Source: Cedecea colo
GTDB lineage: Bacteria > Pseudomonadota > Gammaproteobacteria > Enterobacterales > Enterobacteriaceae
Direction of reading: 5' to 3'
Assembly (NCBI RefSeq): GCF_011808225.1
Contig: NZ_SOYS01000012.1
Location: 1 to 64,000, forward strand
Length of the DNA stretch: 64,000 nt
Position 1 is the stretch's first letter; every line of letters starts with the position of its first letter. The notes under the pieces are model-generated. The model made no database searches. It saw nothing but the letters and a program-made list of their open reading frames with translations, and was not told where the DNA came from. Below, piece by piece: positions 8,353-19,696 of the stretch. A program made the translations under genes and the position numbers.

Positions 8353-9807
8353 TTATTTATCAGTAGGTGAAACCAGCGCTGGCTCCGGCAGCGTATGGCC
8401 AAAGCGGTTGCCGATGATGAAGGCCAGCAAACTTAATAATAGTGAAGGAACAATCGGATGGAAGCTGAACGGCTGGACATTAAAGCTTGCCAGCAGAGCG
8501 TACAGCACGCCGCCGACGATCATCGCGCTCAACGCCCCCGCCGCATTAGCACGCTCCCAGTACAGACCCAGCACCAGCGGCCAGAGGAATACTGCTTCAA
8601 GGCCGCCAAAAGCGAGCAGGTTAAGCCAGATGATCATCTCCGGCGGATGCCACGCGGCAAGCAATAACAATACGCCTAATATCAGCGTGATCGCGGAGGA
8701 CATTCGCTTAAGCAGTTTTTCATTGCGGATCTGCTCGGGACGCATATTGAGATAGAGATCCTTGACGATCGTCGCCGAAGACTGAAGAAGCTGAGCGTTA
8801 ATGGTCGACATAATGGCGGCCATCGGTGCTGCAAGGAAGATCCCCGCGGCAACGGGCGGCAGTACCGTTACCATAAGCGTTGGAATAACCAGATCGGGTA
8901 CGTGTAAATCTGGCAGCACGGCCCGTCCCAGCGCGCCCGCCAGATGCATTCCGAGCATCAACACGGCCACAACAATAGTGCCCAGAATAATGCCGCGGTG
9001 AACGGCCTTGCTGTCTTTATAGGAGATACAGCGCACGGCGGTATGGGGCAAACCAATTACGCCAAAGCACACCAGCACCCAGAACGAGGTCATAAAGGCT
9101 GGCGAAAGAATATCGTCCGCACCCTGCGGTGAAACCAGTTTCGGGTCGATATTCTGAAGTTTATCCACGGCGCTTTCCAGGCCTCCTGCGGCATGCACCA
9201 CGCCAATCAACAGCAGCACGGTGCCAAGCAACATCACCAGCCCCTGCATGGCATCGTTTAACACGCTGGCACGAAAACCACCGAATGCGGTGTAGAGCGC
9301 AATACTGATGCCAAAGATCAGCAGGCCGGTTTCGTAAGGAATACCCGCAGCGGTTTCGAGCAGACGTGCACCACCGATAAACTGCACCGTCATTGCGCCG
9401 ATAAACGCAACCAGCAGGCTCAGGCTTGCCAGCCAGACCAGCAGGCGGCTCTGGTAGCGGGCATAAAGCATGTCGTTGAGCGTTACCGCGTTGTAACGGC
9501 GGGCCAGAATGGCAAACTTCTTCCCTAAAATGCCTAAGGCTAACCAGACTGCGGGGAGCTGAATCATCGCCAGCAGCACCCAGCCCAGACCGTATTTATA
9601 GGCGGCGCCGGGCCCACCGATAAACGAACTGGCGCTGATATAGGTAGCCGTCAGCGTCATCGCCAGCACAAATCCGCCCATCGAGCGGCTGCCGAGGAAA
9701 TATTCGTTCAGAAAATTACCGCTGCTCCGCTTGCGCATAGCGTAAATAGATAAACCAAACACCACGAGCAGATAAGCAACGAGGGGCAGGACCACTTCAG
9801 GCCGCAT
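8353..9807 (-). CDS. panF: sodium/pantothenate symporter
   Basis: Inner-membrane Na+/pantothenate symporter of the sodium-solute family, 484 residues with about a dozen hydrophobic segments. It supplies pantothenate for coenzyme A. The start is set at the ATG giving [13 protein letters not shown], which matches the E. coli N terminus and length (483). An upstream in-frame ATG would add eight residues inside yhdT. The start overlaps the end of yhdT by 11 bp, so the two are translationally coupled. Confidence 0.96.
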   Translation of the reverse strand: MRPEVVLPLVAYLLVVFGLSIYAMRKRSSGNFLNEYFLGSRSMGGFVLAMTLTATYISASSFIGGPGAAYKYGLGWVLLAMIQLPAVWLALGILGKKFAILARRYNAVTLNDMLYARYQSRLLVWLASLSLLVAFIGAMTVQFIGGARLLETAAGIPYETGLLIFGISIALYTAFGGFRASVLNDAMQGLVMLLGTVLLLIGVVHAAGGLESAVDKLQNIDPKLVSPQGADDILSPAFMTSFWVLVCFGVIGLPHTAVRCISYKDSKAVHRGIILGTIVVAVLMLGMHLAGALGRAVLPDLHVPDLVIPTLMVTVLPPVAAGIFLAAPMAAIMSTINAQLLQSSATIVKDLYLNMRPEQIRNEKLLKRMSSAITLILGVLLLLAAWHPPEMIIWLNLLAFGGLEAVFLWPLVLGLYWERANAAGALSAMIVGGVLYALLASFNVQPFSFHPIVPSLLLSLLAFIIGNRFGHTLPEPALVSPTDK

Positions 9808-10039
9808 TGTCGTCCTCCAGCGGAATATCACGGAAGATAAATTTCACCATCATCCAGCACAGCAGAATAAAGACCAGCGGTACCAGCAGACAGGCCATCT
9901 CAAACCAGTGCGGCAGGCCCGTCGGGCCGATCGTATTGCCAGGTAAGTAAGCAGCCACTAACCAAGCTGCGAGGTAGGCCAGGGTTAGCCATAGCGCCCA
10001 GCGCGCTTCTTTATGGGCCTGAACAAAACGCGTGTCCAT
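9797..10039 (-). CDS. yhdT: small inner-membrane protein YhdT
   Basis: Protein of 80 residues (DUF997) with two hydrophobic segments (about 14-34 and 44-65), cotranscribed with and overlapping panF. The start at 10039 gives MDTRFVQAHKEARWAL, matching the E. coli protein; an upstream ATG adding 14 residues is less likely. Constant pairing with panF suggests a role with that transporter, but no function is established. Confidence 0.92.
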   Translation of the reverse strand: MDTRFVQAHKEARWALWLTLAYLAAWLVAAYLPGNTIGPTGLPHWFEMACLLVPLVFILLCWMMVKFIFRDIPLEDDNAA

Positions 10040-10106
10040 TATTGTCCCTTGAGTTCGCGGAAAGCGGCGATTGTAACGCATAGCGGCAGGAGGAGGATCA
10101 AAAAAG

Positions 10107-10133
10107 AAAAGGCCGTATCAGCGGCCTTTTAAG
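10107..10133. repeat. terminator-like hairpin, copy 1 of 3
   Basis: The hairpin AAAAGGCCG-TATCAG-CGGCCTTTT has A and T flanks and can terminate on either strand. It is the copy nearest yhdT and shares its core with the modules at 10151-10207 and 10315-10371. Its loop side carries a T where the other two have C (GTATC rather than GCATC). Confidence 0.8.
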
Positions 10134-10150
10134 ATTACTGTGACCCGTCT

Positions 10151-10207
10151 CTGGGAGAGAATAAAGCTTGCCATCAACGTAAAAGGCCGCATCAGCGGCC
10201 TTTTAAG
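10151..10207. repeat. duplicated terminator module, copy A
   Basis: This 57-bp block starts CTGGGAGAGAAT and ends in the hairpin AAGGCCGCATCAGCGGCCTT. It matches the block at 10315-10371 with only three mismatches, at an offset of 164 bp. The shared flank outside the hairpin shows a segmental duplication, not just two similar terminators. Confidence 0.9.
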
Positions 10208-10211
10208 GTTA

Positions 10212-10284
10212 CTGACAAAGAAGGAAAAAGCGTGGTTTTCCCTTCTTTGTGGTCAGCAGCCGAAAATCAATGAATTGATTTTCC
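10212..10284 (+). repeat. 73-bp palindromic intergenic repeat, copy A
   Basis: The element starts CTGACAAAGAAGGAAAA, forms a hairpin with TTTTCCCTTCTTTGT, and continues GGTCAGCAGCCGAAAATCAA up to GATTTTCC. The complement of 27212-27284 has the same length and layout, with about three quarters of the bases matching by eye. It sits between the two copies of the duplicated terminator module after accC. I do not recognise it as a named repeat family. Confidence 0.75.
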
Positions 10285-10314
10285 TTGTTCATTATTTGAT
10301 GACCTCTTCCCGTC

Positions 10315-10371
10315 CTGGGAGAGAATGAAGCTTGCCATCAACATGAAAGGCCGCATCAGCGGCCTTTTAAG
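10315..10371 (-). terminator. accC terminator; duplicated module copy B
   Basis: The hairpin AAAGGCCGCATCAGCGGCCTTTT lies 17 bp after the accC stop codon and should end the aroQ-accB-accC transcript. It is part of a 57-bp module repeated at 10151-10207. With the third hairpin at 10107 the accC transcript faces three terminators in a row before yhdT. Confidence 0.8.
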
Positions 10372-10387
10372 CGACAAGTTGAAAAAC

Positions 10388-11734
10388 TTAGTCCTGAAGA
10401 CCCAGCTTTTTCTCCAGGTAGTGGATGTTAGTCCCACCGTGCTGGAAATGTTCGTCGTTCATGATGCGGGTCTGCAAATCAACGTTGGTTTTGATGCCGT
10501 CGATGATCAGTTCCGCCAGGGCGTTTTTCATACGAGAGATCGCCACTTCACGGGTTTCGCCGTAGCAGATCAGTTTGCCAATCATGGAATCGTAGTACGG
10601 CGGCACTGTATAACCGGCGTAAATATGTGATTCCCAACGCACGCCAAAACCACCTGGCGCATGGAAGCGAGTGATTTTGCCCGGGCTTGGCAGGAAGGTG
10701 TTCGGGTCTTCGGCGTTAATACGGCATTCCACCGCGTGGCCTTTAACGTGAACTTCATCCTGCTTGATAGACAGCGGCTGACCAGCCGCGATACGCAGCT
10801 GCTCTTTAATCAGGTCAACGCCGGTAATCATTTCTGTTACCGGATGTTCAACCTGAATACGGGTGTTCATCTCGATGAAATAGAACTCGCCGTTTTCGAA
10901 CAGGAACTCGAAGGTGCCCGCACCGCGATAGTTGATATCGACACAGGCTTTCGCGCAACGCTCGCCGATGAATTTACGTAGTTCAGGCGTGATGCCCGGC
11001 GCTGGCGCTTCTTCAACGACTTTCTGGTGACGACGCTGCATGGAACAGTCACGTTCTGCCAGATAGATTGCTTTGCCCTGGCCGTCTGCCAGCACCTGAA
11101 TCTCAATATGGCGTGGATTCTCCAGGTACTTCTCCATATAGACCATGTCGTTGTTGAAAGCAGCTTTCGCTTCCGCACGGGTCATATTAATGGATTGTTC
11201 CAGTTCCGCATCGCTGCGGACCACGCGCATACCGCGACCGCCGCCGCCGCCGGACGCTTTGATAATCACCGGGTAGCCAATGCGTTTCGCATGAGCACGG
11301 TTTTTATCCATATCGCCGTCTAACGGGCCGTCAGAACCGGGCACGCAAGGCACGCCTGCTTTCTTCATGGCGTTGATTGCGGAAACTTTATCGCCCATCA
11401 GGCGGATAGTCTCGGCACGTGGACCAATGAAGATAAAGCCTGAACGTTCAACCTGCTCGGCAAAGTTAGCGTTTTCAGACAGGAAGCCATAGCCCGGGTG
11501 AATCGCCACTGCGCCAGTAATTTCAGCGGCAGAGATGATAGCCGGGATATTCAGATAGCTTTTTACGGAAGGAGCCGGGCCAATACAGACCGTCTCATCC
11601 GCCAGTAATACGTGTTTTAAGTCGCGGTCCGCGCTTGAATGCACGGCGACAGTCTTGATGCCCAGTTCTTTACAGGCACGAAGAATACGCAGAGCAATCT
11701 CGCCACGGTTGGCGATAACAATTTTATCCAGCAT
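10388..11734 (-). CDS. accC: acetyl-CoA carboxylase, biotin carboxylase subunit
   Basis: Carboxylates the biotin of AccB using ATP and bicarbonate, the first half-reaction of malonyl-CoA formation for fatty acid synthesis. It has 448 residues (E. coli 449). The ATP-grasp glycine-rich loop ([12 protein letters not shown]) and the [14 protein letters not shown] motif are visible. The start at [16 protein letters not shown] was chosen over an ATG 13 codons upstream that overlaps accB. It lies 10 bp after accB, in one operon with aroQ. Confidence 0.98.
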   Translation of the reverse strand: MLDKIVIANRGEIALRILRACKELGIKTVAVHSSADRDLKHVLLADETVCIGPAPSVKSYLNIPAIISAAEITGAVAIHPGYGFLSENANFAEQVERSGFIFIGPRAETIRLMGDKVSAINAMKKAGVPCVPGSDGPLDGDMDKNRAHAKRIGYPVIIKASGGGGGRGMRVVRSDAELEQSINMTRAEAKAAFNNDMVYMEKYLENPRHIEIQVLADGQGKAIYLAERDCSMQRRHQKVVEEAPAPGITPELRKFIGERCAKACVDINYRGAGTFEFLFENGEFYFIEMNTRIQVEHPVTEMITGVDLIKEQLRIAAGQPLSIKQDEVHVKGHAVECRINAEDPNTFLPSPGKITRFHAPGGFGVRWESHIYAGYTVPPYYDSMIGKLICYGETREVAISRMKNALAELIIDGIKTNVDLQTRIMNDEHFQHGGTNIHYLEKKLGLQD

Positions 11735-11744
11735 GTTCGCCTCG

Positions 11745-12224
11745 TTACTCGATGACGACCAGCGGCTCGTCATATTCTACCGGTTGACCGTTTTCAAGCA
11801 GGATGGCTTTCACCACGCCAGCTTTGTCCGCTTCGATCTGGTTCATCATTTTCATTGCTTCAACGATGCACAGCGTATCGCCAACGTTAACTTTCTGGCC
11901 AACTTCAACGAACGCTTTCGCATCCGGGCTTGGGGTACGGTAGAAAGTACCGACCATCGGGGAACGTACGATGTGACCACTGACTTCAGCAGCCGCTGGC
12001 GCTTCCATTACCGGTGCGGTGGCAGGAGCAACAGCGTTAGACAGGCCTGGTTGCGGCTGCGGCTGGTACATAGGGGCAGCATAAGCCTGTTGCATCATTG
12101 GGTAGCCCGCGTTTGGCGCGCTACGGCTGATACGAACAGACTCTTCGCCTTCAGAAATTTCCAGTTCGGAGATGCCTGATTCTTCAACCAGCTCGATCAG
12201 TTTTTTAATCTTACGAATATCCAT
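11745..12224 (-). CDS. accB: acetyl-CoA carboxylase biotin carrier protein
   Basis: Biotin carrier (BCCP) of acetyl-CoA carboxylase, 159 residues. An N-terminal domain (about 1-35) is joined by a proline/alanine-rich linker (about 40-80) to the biotinyl domain. The biotin attachment Lys125 lies in the canonical EAMKM motif. The protein swings between AccC and the carboxyltransferase AccAD. It is 21 bp after aroQ and 10 bp before accC. In E. coli AccB represses its own operon; nothing here shows or excludes that. Confidence 0.98.
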   Translation of the reverse strand: MDIRKIKKLIELVEESGISELEISEGEESVRISRSAPNAGYPMMQQAYAAPMYQPQPQPGLSNAVAPATAPVMEAPAAAEVSGHIVRSPMVGTFYRTPSPDAKAFVEVGQKVNVGDTLCIVEAMKMMNQIEADKAGVVKAILLENGQPVEYDEPLVVIE

Positions 12225-12245
12225 GAGTGGGTTCCGTACTCTTGT

Positions 12246-12698
12246 TTAGATGGATTTTGACAGGCGTTTTACCGCCGTCTGTAGTGCATATGAATAACCG
12301 TCAGCGCCTAATCCGCAGATAACACCAACGGCTTTATCAGAAAGATACGAATGATGGCGGAACGGTTCGCGCGCGTGCACGTTGCTCAGGTGAATCTCGA
12401 TAAACGGAATATCCACCGCCAGCAGAGCATCACGCAGCGCAACGCTCGTATGCGTAAACGCGGCCGGATTGATCAGGATAAAGTCGACGTTATCTTTCGC
12501 CTGATGAATTCGGTCGAGCAGCGCATATTCCGCGTTCGATTGCAGGTGGCTGAGCGACACGTTGAGGTCTTTCGCTTCGTTTTCAAGCACGTTAATAATC
12601 TGTGCCAGCGTCTGGTCGCCGTATTTATCCGGCTCGCGCGTCCCCAGCATATTCAGATTTGGACCGTTCAAAAGCAAAATGTGAAAGTTACCCGACAT
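12246..12698 (-). CDS. aroQ: type II 3-dehydroquinate dehydratase
   Basis: Dodecameric type II dehydroquinase, 150 residues. It converts 3-dehydroquinate to 3-dehydroshikimate in the shikimate pathway. The N-terminal signature [20 protein letters not shown] holds the active-site Tyr26 and Arg21, and [13 protein letters not shown] holds the catalytic histidine. E. coli K-12 uses the unrelated type I enzyme AroD instead, whereas AroQ here sits at the head of the acc operon. Confidence 0.96.
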   Translation of the reverse strand: MSGNFHILLLNGPNLNMLGTREPDKYGDQTLAQIINVLENEAKDLNVSLSHLQSNAEYALLDRIHQAKDNVDFILINPAAFTHTSVALRDALLAVDIPFIEIHLSNVHAREPFRHHSYLSDKAVGVICGLGADGYSYALQTAVKRLSKSI

Positions 12699-12923
12699 CG
12701 TGCTGCCATCTCCCGCAATGTGTAGGCATTTTACAAAATATATCTAAATTGCCCGGTTGTCACCTTCAGAGCCTGAAAATGGCCCGTCAGGAAAACCAAA
12801 GATGCGCATTATAACGATTTCGTAGCATTTGGCAGCTAAATACTGGTCTTATCAGGGAAGATGATCAACCGATATTGTTATTGATGCCCGCCGGGGCCAT
12901 ATTTTGCAGGAAGGGACACAGTT

Positions 12924-13529
12924 TCAGGATCGGGCCCACCATCGGCGGAACTTTTTGTAACGCAGGGCGAGGAGGATGAATGCACCCAAAGCATAAAGCA
13001 AGGGCTGGGGTGAGATAATCTTCACTGACCAGAGGTAGTGAACGGGGGCGAGGATCGCTACCAGATACACGAAGTTATGCAGTTTTTGCCAGCGTGGGCC
13101 GAGCTTACGCTGCGCGCTTTGCGTAGACGTCGCTGCCAGAGCAAGTAGAACCAGCCAGCTAATGATGCCCAATAAAAGGTAAGGGCGCGTTACCAGTTCC
13201 TGGCCGAGCAGGCCCAGGTTATTTATCCCCAGCTCTAACAATGAGTAGCTGATCAGATGCAGCGTCGCCCAGGCAAAGCACCAGATGCCCAGTAACCGAC
13301 GCGTACGGATCAGCAAAGGCTGCTTAGCGTAGCGGGCAAGAGGCGTTACTAATAGCGTCGCCAGCAATAATTTTAGCGCCATTCTGCCGGTAAAATGCTG
13401 AATATCTTTCGCCGGATCCGCGCTGAATAGCCCCTGACTGGCGGCATATATCAGCCATACAAAAGGTAAGAATGCGGCGAGATGCAGCGCCACCTTAAGC
13501 CAGGTAATTTGCTTTGCTGTCAGTCGCAC
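12924..13529 (-). CDS. msrQ: MsrPQ system heme-binding subunit MsrQ
   Basis: Inner-membrane heme b protein (YedZ family), 201 residues with about six hydrophobic helices. It passes electrons from the quinone pool or flavin reductase to periplasmic MsrP. Conserved histidines occur in TLHLISYS and [19 protein letters not shown]. It begins with GTG immediately after the msrP stop codon (TGAGTG), so the two are translationally coupled. E. coli K-12 carries this pair at a different chromosomal position. Confidence 0.96.
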   Translation of the reverse strand: MRLTAKQITWLKVALHLAAFLPFVWLIYAASQGLFSADPAKDIQHFTGRMALKLLLATLLVTPLARYAKQPLLIRTRRLLGIWCFAWATLHLISYSLLELGINNLGLLGQELVTRPYLLLGIISWLVLLALAATSTQSAQRKLGPRWQKLHNFVYLVAILAPVHYLWSVKIISPQPLLYALGAFILLALRYKKFRRWWARS

Positions 13530-14534
13530 TCAGAAGTTCTCCTTGAGATTCAGGCCCTGGTAAAGTGAGGCAACCTGTTCGGCATAGCCGTTAAACAGCA
13601 GCGTTGGCTGACGTTTTACCTCCAGCACGCCGCCGGAACCGATAAACCTTTCCGATGCCTGTGACCAGCGCGGATGGTCAACGTGTGGATTCACATTGGC
13701 ATAGAAACCGTATTCATCCGGCGCGGCCATATTCCAGGTCGTGGGCGGTAATTCGCGAACTAATTTGATGCTGACAATAGACTTGATGCCCTTGAAGCCA
13801 TATTTCCAGGGAACGGTGAGGCGGACAGGCGCGCCATTTTGCGGCGGCAGCGCTTTGCCGTAAACGCCCACGGTCAATATTGTCAGCGGATGCATGGCCT
13901 CATCGAGACGCAGCCCTTCTACATAAGGATATTTCAGGCCGCCGCCAATAAAGCGATCCTCCTGGCCGGGCATTTGTTCAGGCGCATACAGCGTTTCAAA
14001 CGCGACATACTTCGCGTTGCTGGTCGGTTCGACAAGCGCCAGCAATTTACTGAGCGGGAAGCCAATCCACGGCACCACCATTGACCAGGCTTCCACGCAG
14101 CGCATACGGTAGATGCGCTCTTCTAACGGGAAGCGCTGGTATAGATCGTCCAGATCGAGCGTCACCGGTTTGGCCACCTCGCCGCTGATTTTTACCTGCC
14201 ATGGATCGGTCTTCAGGCTACCCGCATTGGCTGCCGGATCGGCTTTATCCAGCCCAAACTCGTAAAAGTTGTTATAGCCGGTGACCTTAGCTTCCGGCGT
14301 CAGGGGAAGTTTTGTCTGCCACCGGGCGGGCTGGCTGAACGTCAGCGGTTTGCCTGCGGGGGCTGGCGGACGGTCGTTTCCTTTAAACCATGAGAGAATG
14401 TCGGCTTCAGCCGTACGCGGAAGGGATAGCGCCGCCGCGCTGATGCCCAGCGCTTTAAGCACCTGACGACGTTTGAGCATAAACACGGATTCTGGCGTAA
14501 CATCCGCTTCGGTCAGATGAGCAGCTTTTTTCAT
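13530..14534 (-). CDS. msrP: periplasmic methionine sulfoxide reductase MsrP
   Basis: Molybdopterin enzyme (YedY family, sulfite-oxidase fold) that reduces methionine sulfoxide in periplasmic proteins, 334 residues as in E. coli. The twin-arginine signal [17 protein letters not shown] (about 21-37) routes the folded, cofactor-loaded protein through Tat. The molybdenum ligand is Cys146 in RMRCVEAW. It forms a two-gene operon with msrQ. In E. coli hypochlorous-acid stress induces the pair. Confidence 0.97.
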   Translation of the reverse strand: MKKAAHLTEADVTPESVFMLKRRQVLKALGISAAALSLPRTAEADILSWFKGNDRPPAPAGKPLTFSQPARWQTKLPLTPEAKVTGYNNFYEFGLDKADPAANAGSLKTDPWQVKISGEVAKPVTLDLDDLYQRFPLEERIYRMRCVEAWSMVVPWIGFPLSKLLALVEPTSNAKYVAFETLYAPEQMPGQEDRFIGGGLKYPYVEGLRLDEAMHPLTILTVGVYGKALPPQNGAPVRLTVPWKYGFKGIKSIVSIKLVRELPPTTWNMAAPDEYGFYANVNPHVDHPRWSQASERFIGSGGVLEVKRQPTLLFNGYAEQVASLYQGLNLKENF

Positions 14535-14648
14535 GGCAATCTCCAGCAGGGCTTTTCACTAAGCATGACGGAGAAGTTGTATCCCGGCGAATATGTCACA
14601 AAAAATTGAAATTTGGGCCACGGTCATTGACAGCGGCCGGGCTTATTA

Positions 14649-14676
14649 TTGGAAAAAACACCCGGAGGGCTATACT
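14649..14676 (+). promoter_or_regulatory. sigma70 promoter candidate for csrD
   Basis: TTGGAA (14649-14654) and TATACT (14671-14676) are separated by 16 bp, about 150 bp upstream of csrD. The rest of the 292-bp interval between divergent msrP and csrD shows no gene. Confidence 0.5.
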
Positions 14677-14826
14677 CGCTAACTGACGCACAGCATCCGT
14701 TTTTGCAACAAATAGCGATATTCTGTCTGCGGGTATTTGCCTGGCATTGGCTTTTACTATGTAATGCCGCGTTAGTCATAGCCCGGTTTAAGGCGGCAAT
14801 CTTTCTCATACGGAGTTAACACAGGG

Positions 14827-16767
14827 ATGCGATTAACGACGAAACTTTCTGCTTTCATAACCTTGCTAACCGGGTTCGCAATTTTTGTGACGCTTATCGG
14901 CTGCTCGCTGAGCTTTTTTAACGCGGCGCATGAAAAGGTTAACCAGCGCGTGCTGGCTGTCGCCACTATTATTGATAACGAGCTGGTCATCTCTTCCCCG
15001 CAAATTTTGCTGGCGCGCCTCAATGAAGTGATGGTTCCCGTTGATATCACTGAAATCCATCTCAGGATGGGTGACAAAGTGGTGTACGAACATGAACTGA
15101 AGCAGATCTATAACCCCAACGCGGCTCAATACGGCTACCGCAGCGTAACGGTTGAATTGATGAAGCATCCCGGCATGTTCGTCAGCCTGACTTTCCGTGA
15201 CCCCGTACCTTATTATTACCACTCTCTGTTTAACACCGTGCCGCTTACCATCGCCATCGGCTTCATAATGCTGGTGCTGTTTTTTGCCGTTCGCTGGATG
15301 AAAAAACAGTTTGCGGGGGAAGAATTATTGGAAGCGCGTGCAACCAGAATTCTGAACGGTGAGCGCAGCCCGGCAGTGCAGGGATCGGTGCTTGAGTGGC
15401 CAACCCGTGCCAGCAGCGCGCTGGATGTCCTGCTTTCTGATTTACAAAACGCGAGTGAACAGCGCAGCAGGATGGACACGCTGATTCGTGCTTTCGCCGC
15501 GCAGGATGCGAAAACCGGGCTTAATAATCGTCTTTTTTTCGACAATCAACTGGCGATGCTGCTTGAGGATCAGGAGCGAGTTGGCGCCTATGGCGTGGTT
15601 ATGATTGCCCGCCTGCCTGATTTTGACACCCTCCACGATACCTGGGGCCGCCCCGCAGTGGAAGAATACCTCTTTACGCTGATTAATATGCTTTCGACCT
15701 TTGTGATGCGCTATCCCGGGGCGTTGCTGGCGCGCTATTTCCGTAGCGATTTTGCGGTCCTGCTGCCGCACCGTACGTTGAAAGAAGCCGACGGCATTGC
15801 CAGCCAGCTTCTGACAGCCGTAGATACCCTGCCCCCGACCCGCATGTTAGATCGTAACGATATGTTGCATATCGGTATTTACGCATGGCGCAGCGGACAG
15901 ACCAAAGAGCAGGTAATGGAATGTGCTGAAGTTGCCACCCGTAACGCCTCTTTGCAGGGGACCAATAGCTGGGCGGTGTATGACGATAAGCTGCCTGAAA
16001 AGGGGCGTGGAAACGTTAAATGGCGTACGCTTATTGAACAGTCGCTGCGACGCGGTGGTCCACGTTTTTATCAAAAGCCTGCGGTGATGCGCAACGGTTA
16101 TACTCATCATCGCGAAATCATGTGTCGTATCTTCGATGGGGAACATGAAGTTCTCTCGACTGAGTATATGCCGATGGTAAGGCAGTTCGGTTTGTTCGAG
16201 CAGTACGATCGCCAGCTAATAATGCGCACCCTTCCTCTTATTAGCTTCTGGCCGGAAGAAACGCTGGCCATTCAGATTACCGTCGACTCGCTGGTTCGCG
16301 TGCCTTTTCAGCGCTGGCTCAGGGATGCGCTGATGCAATGTGAAAAATCGCGGCGTAAACGAATTATTTTTGAACTTGCAGAGGCAGATGTTTGTCAACA
16401 TATCAGCCGATTACAGCCGGTTATACGTTTAATAAAGGCCCTGGGCGTTCGTGTTGCGGTTGTTCAGGCGGGGTTAACCGTTGTGAGTACAACCTATATC
16501 AAGACGCTGGGTGTAGAACTGATTAAGCTTCATCCGGGACTGGTGAGAAACATTGAGAAGCGGACCGAAAATCAGTTATTTATCCAGAGCCTGGTGGCGG
16601 CCTGTAATGGAACGCAAACGCAAGTTTTTGCCACGGGCGTAAGAAAGCGTGGCGAATGGCAGACGCTGGTAGAGAAGGGAGTGAGTGGCGCTCAGGGTGA
16701 TTTCTTTGCCGCCTCAGCGCCTCTGGATAGTAACGTGAAAAAATATTCTCAAAGATATTCGGTTTAA
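14827..16767 (+). CDS. csrD: CsrD, RNase E specificity factor for CsrB/CsrC
   Basis: Inner-membrane protein of 646 residues that triggers RNase E decay of the CsrB and CsrC RNAs, setting free CsrA levels. Two hydrophobic segments bracket a periplasmic loop (about 10-30 and 135-155), followed by HAMP-like, GGDEF-like and EAL-like domains. Both signatures are degenerate: FRSDF replaces GGDEF, and EYMPM stands in place of EAL. It should therefore not make or degrade cyclic-di-GMP, as shown for E. coli CsrD. It has its own promoter, upstream of the mre genes. Confidence 0.96.
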   Translation: MRLTTKLSAFITLLTGFAIFVTLIGCSLSFFNAAHEKVNQRVLAVATIIDNELVISSPQILLARLNEVMVPVDITEIHLRMGDKVVYEHELKQIYNPNAAQYGYRSVTVELMKHPGMFVSLTFRDPVPYYYHSLFNTVPLTIAIGFIMLVLFFAVRWMKKQFAGEELLEARATRILNGERSPAVQGSVLEWPTRASSALDVLLSDLQNASEQRSRMDTLIRAFAAQDAKTGLNNRLFFDNQLAMLLEDQERVGAYGVVMIARLPDFDTLHDTWGRPAVEEYLFTLINMLSTFVMRYPGALLARYFRSDFAVLLPHRTLKEADGIASQLLTAVDTLPPTRMLDRNDMLHIGIYAWRSGQTKEQVMECAEVATRNASLQGTNSWAVYDDKLPEKGRGNVKWRTLIEQSLRRGGPRFYQKPAVMRNGYTHHREIMCRIFDGEHEVLSTEYMPMVRQFGLFEQYDRQLIMRTLPLISFWPEETLAIQITVDSLVRVPFQRWLRDALMQCEKSRRKRIIFELAEADVCQHISRLQPVIRLIKALGVRVAVVQAGLTVVSTTYIKTLGVELIKLHPGLVRNIEKRTENQLFIQSLVAACNGTQTQVFATGVRKRGEWQTLVEKGVSGAQGDFFAASAPLDSNVKKYSQRYSV

Positions 16768-18118
<1,351 letters not shown>

Positions 18119-18183
18119 TCAGCCGCAGGTAAGGGGGAGTCGATGACTGCCCCTTCTTGTTGGCCTGGGAATACGCATAGCCT

Positions 18184-19200
18184 ATGAAGCCCATTTTTAG
18201 CCGTGGCCCATCGCTGCAGTTTCGCCTGATCCTGGCGTTGCTGGTGGCGATTGGTGTCATTATTGCCGACAGCCGCCTCGGTACGTTCAGCCAGATCCGA
18301 ACGTACATGGATACTGCCGTCAGCCCTTTCTATTTTGTCTCCAATGGTCCCCGTGAGTTGCTTGACAGCGTGTCGCAAACGCTCGCCTCCCGTGACCAGT
18401 TAGAGCTTGAAAACCGTGCGTTGCGTCAGGAACTGATCCTGAAAAACAGCGAATTGCTGATGCTGGGCCAGTACCGCCAGGAAAACGCGCGCCTGCGCGA
18501 ATTGCTCGGCTCACCGTTGCGACAGGACGAGCAGAAGATGGTGACGCAGGTCATCTCTACGGTAAACGATCCCTACAGCGACCAGGTTGTGATTGATAAA
18601 GGCAGCGTCAACGGCGTTTATGAAGGCCAGCCCGTTATCAGTGATAAAGGCGTCGTAGGTCAGGTTATTGCCGTAGCGAAGCTCACCAGCCGCGTATTGT
18701 TGATTTGTGATGCGACCCACGCGCTGCCGATTCAGGTGCTGCGTAACGACATTCGCGTGATTGCAGCCGGTAACGGTTGTACTGACGATCTGCAGCTGGA
18801 GCATCTGCCGGCAAATACGGATATCCGTGTCGGTGATGTGCTCGTAACCTCAGGGCTGGGCGGTCGTTTCCCGGAGGGTTATCCGGTGGGCGTCGTTTCT
18901 TCCGTGAAGCTTGATACCCAGCGTGCTTACACCGTGATTCAGGCCCGTCCGACCGCTGGCTTGCAGCGTCTGCGTTACCTGCTTCTGCTGTGGGGGGCGG
19001 ATCGCGAAGGCAAAACGCCAATGCTGCCTGAAGAGGTGCATCGCGTGGCTAATGAACGCCTGATGCAGATGATGCCGCAGGTATTACCGCCAGCGGGTTC
19101 AGTCGGGCCGCCGGCTCCTGTGCCACCTCCGGCCACCGGTATGTCGCAGACGTCCGCCGTGGAGACTCCGTCTCCTGCTGACACCCAGGGAGACCAGTAG
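18184..19200 (+). CDS. mreC: cell shape protein MreC
   Basis: Inner-membrane protein of 338 residues with a short cytoplasmic N terminus, one membrane span (about 13-33), a coiled coil (about 60-110) and a periplasmic beta-barrel domain. It links MreB and MreD to RodA/PBP2. The C terminus is a proline-rich tail of about 60 residues (PPAPVPPP), probably unstructured. Its TAG stop shares its G with the GTG start of mreD. Confidence 0.98.
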   Translation: MKPIFSRGPSLQFRLILALLVAIGVIIADSRLGTFSQIRTYMDTAVSPFYFVSNGPRELLDSVSQTLASRDQLELENRALRQELILKNSELLMLGQYRQENARLRELLGSPLRQDEQKMVTQVISTVNDPYSDQVVIDKGSVNGVYEGQPVISDKGVVGQVIAVAKLTSRVLLICDATHALPIQVLRNDIRVIAAGNGCTDDLQLEHLPANTDIRVGDVLVTSGLGGRFPEGYPVGVVSSVKLDTQRAYTVIQARPTAGLQRLRYLLLLWGADREGKTPMLPEEVHRVANERLMQMMPQVLPPAGSVGPPAPVPPPATGMSQTSAVETPSPADTQGDQ

Positions 19201-19688
19201 TGGGAAGCTATCGTAGCCAGGGCCGTTGGGTTATCTTTCTGTCATTTCTGGTTGCTCTGTTATTGCAGGTAATGCCCTGGCCGGACGATATGAAAGTCTA
19301 TCGTCCGGACTGGGTATTATTGATCCTGCTGTACTGGATCCTCGCCTTGCCCCATCGCGTAAATGTGGGCACAGGATTTATCATGGGTGCCATACTGGAT
19401 CTGATAAGTGGCTCCACGCTGGGCGTTCGCGCCCTGTCACTGAGTATCGTCGCCTACCTGGCCGCTTTAAAATACCAACTGTTCCGCAACCTCGCGCTCT
19501 GGCAACAGGCGCTGGTGGTGATGCTTTTATCACTGGTCGCTGATGTCATCGTTTTCTGGTCCGAGTTTCTGGTGATTAACGTCTCCTTCCGACCGGAAGT
19601 GTTCTGGAGTAGTGTAGTGAACGGCGTGCTCTGGCCATGGATATTTCTGTTGATGCGAAAAATCCGTCAACAATTTGCCGTGCAGTAA
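19200..19688 (+). CDS. mreD: rod-shape membrane protein MreD
   Basis: Integral membrane protein of 162 residues with about five hydrophobic segments, the third part of the rod complex. The start codon is GTG overlapping the mreC stop by one base (TAGTG), so translation is coupled. The length equals that of E. coli MreD. maf follows after 8 bp, and the operon probably continues into maf, rng and yhdP. Confidence 0.97.
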   Translation: MGSYRSQGRWVIFLSFLVALLLQVMPWPDDMKVYRPDWVLLILLYWILALPHRVNVGTGFIMGAILDLISGSTLGVRALSLSIVAYLAALKYQLFRNLALWQQALVVMLLSLVADVIVFWSEFLVINVSFRPEVFWSSVVNGVLWPWIFLLMRKIRQQFAVQ

Positions 19689-19696
19689 GGGTAAAC

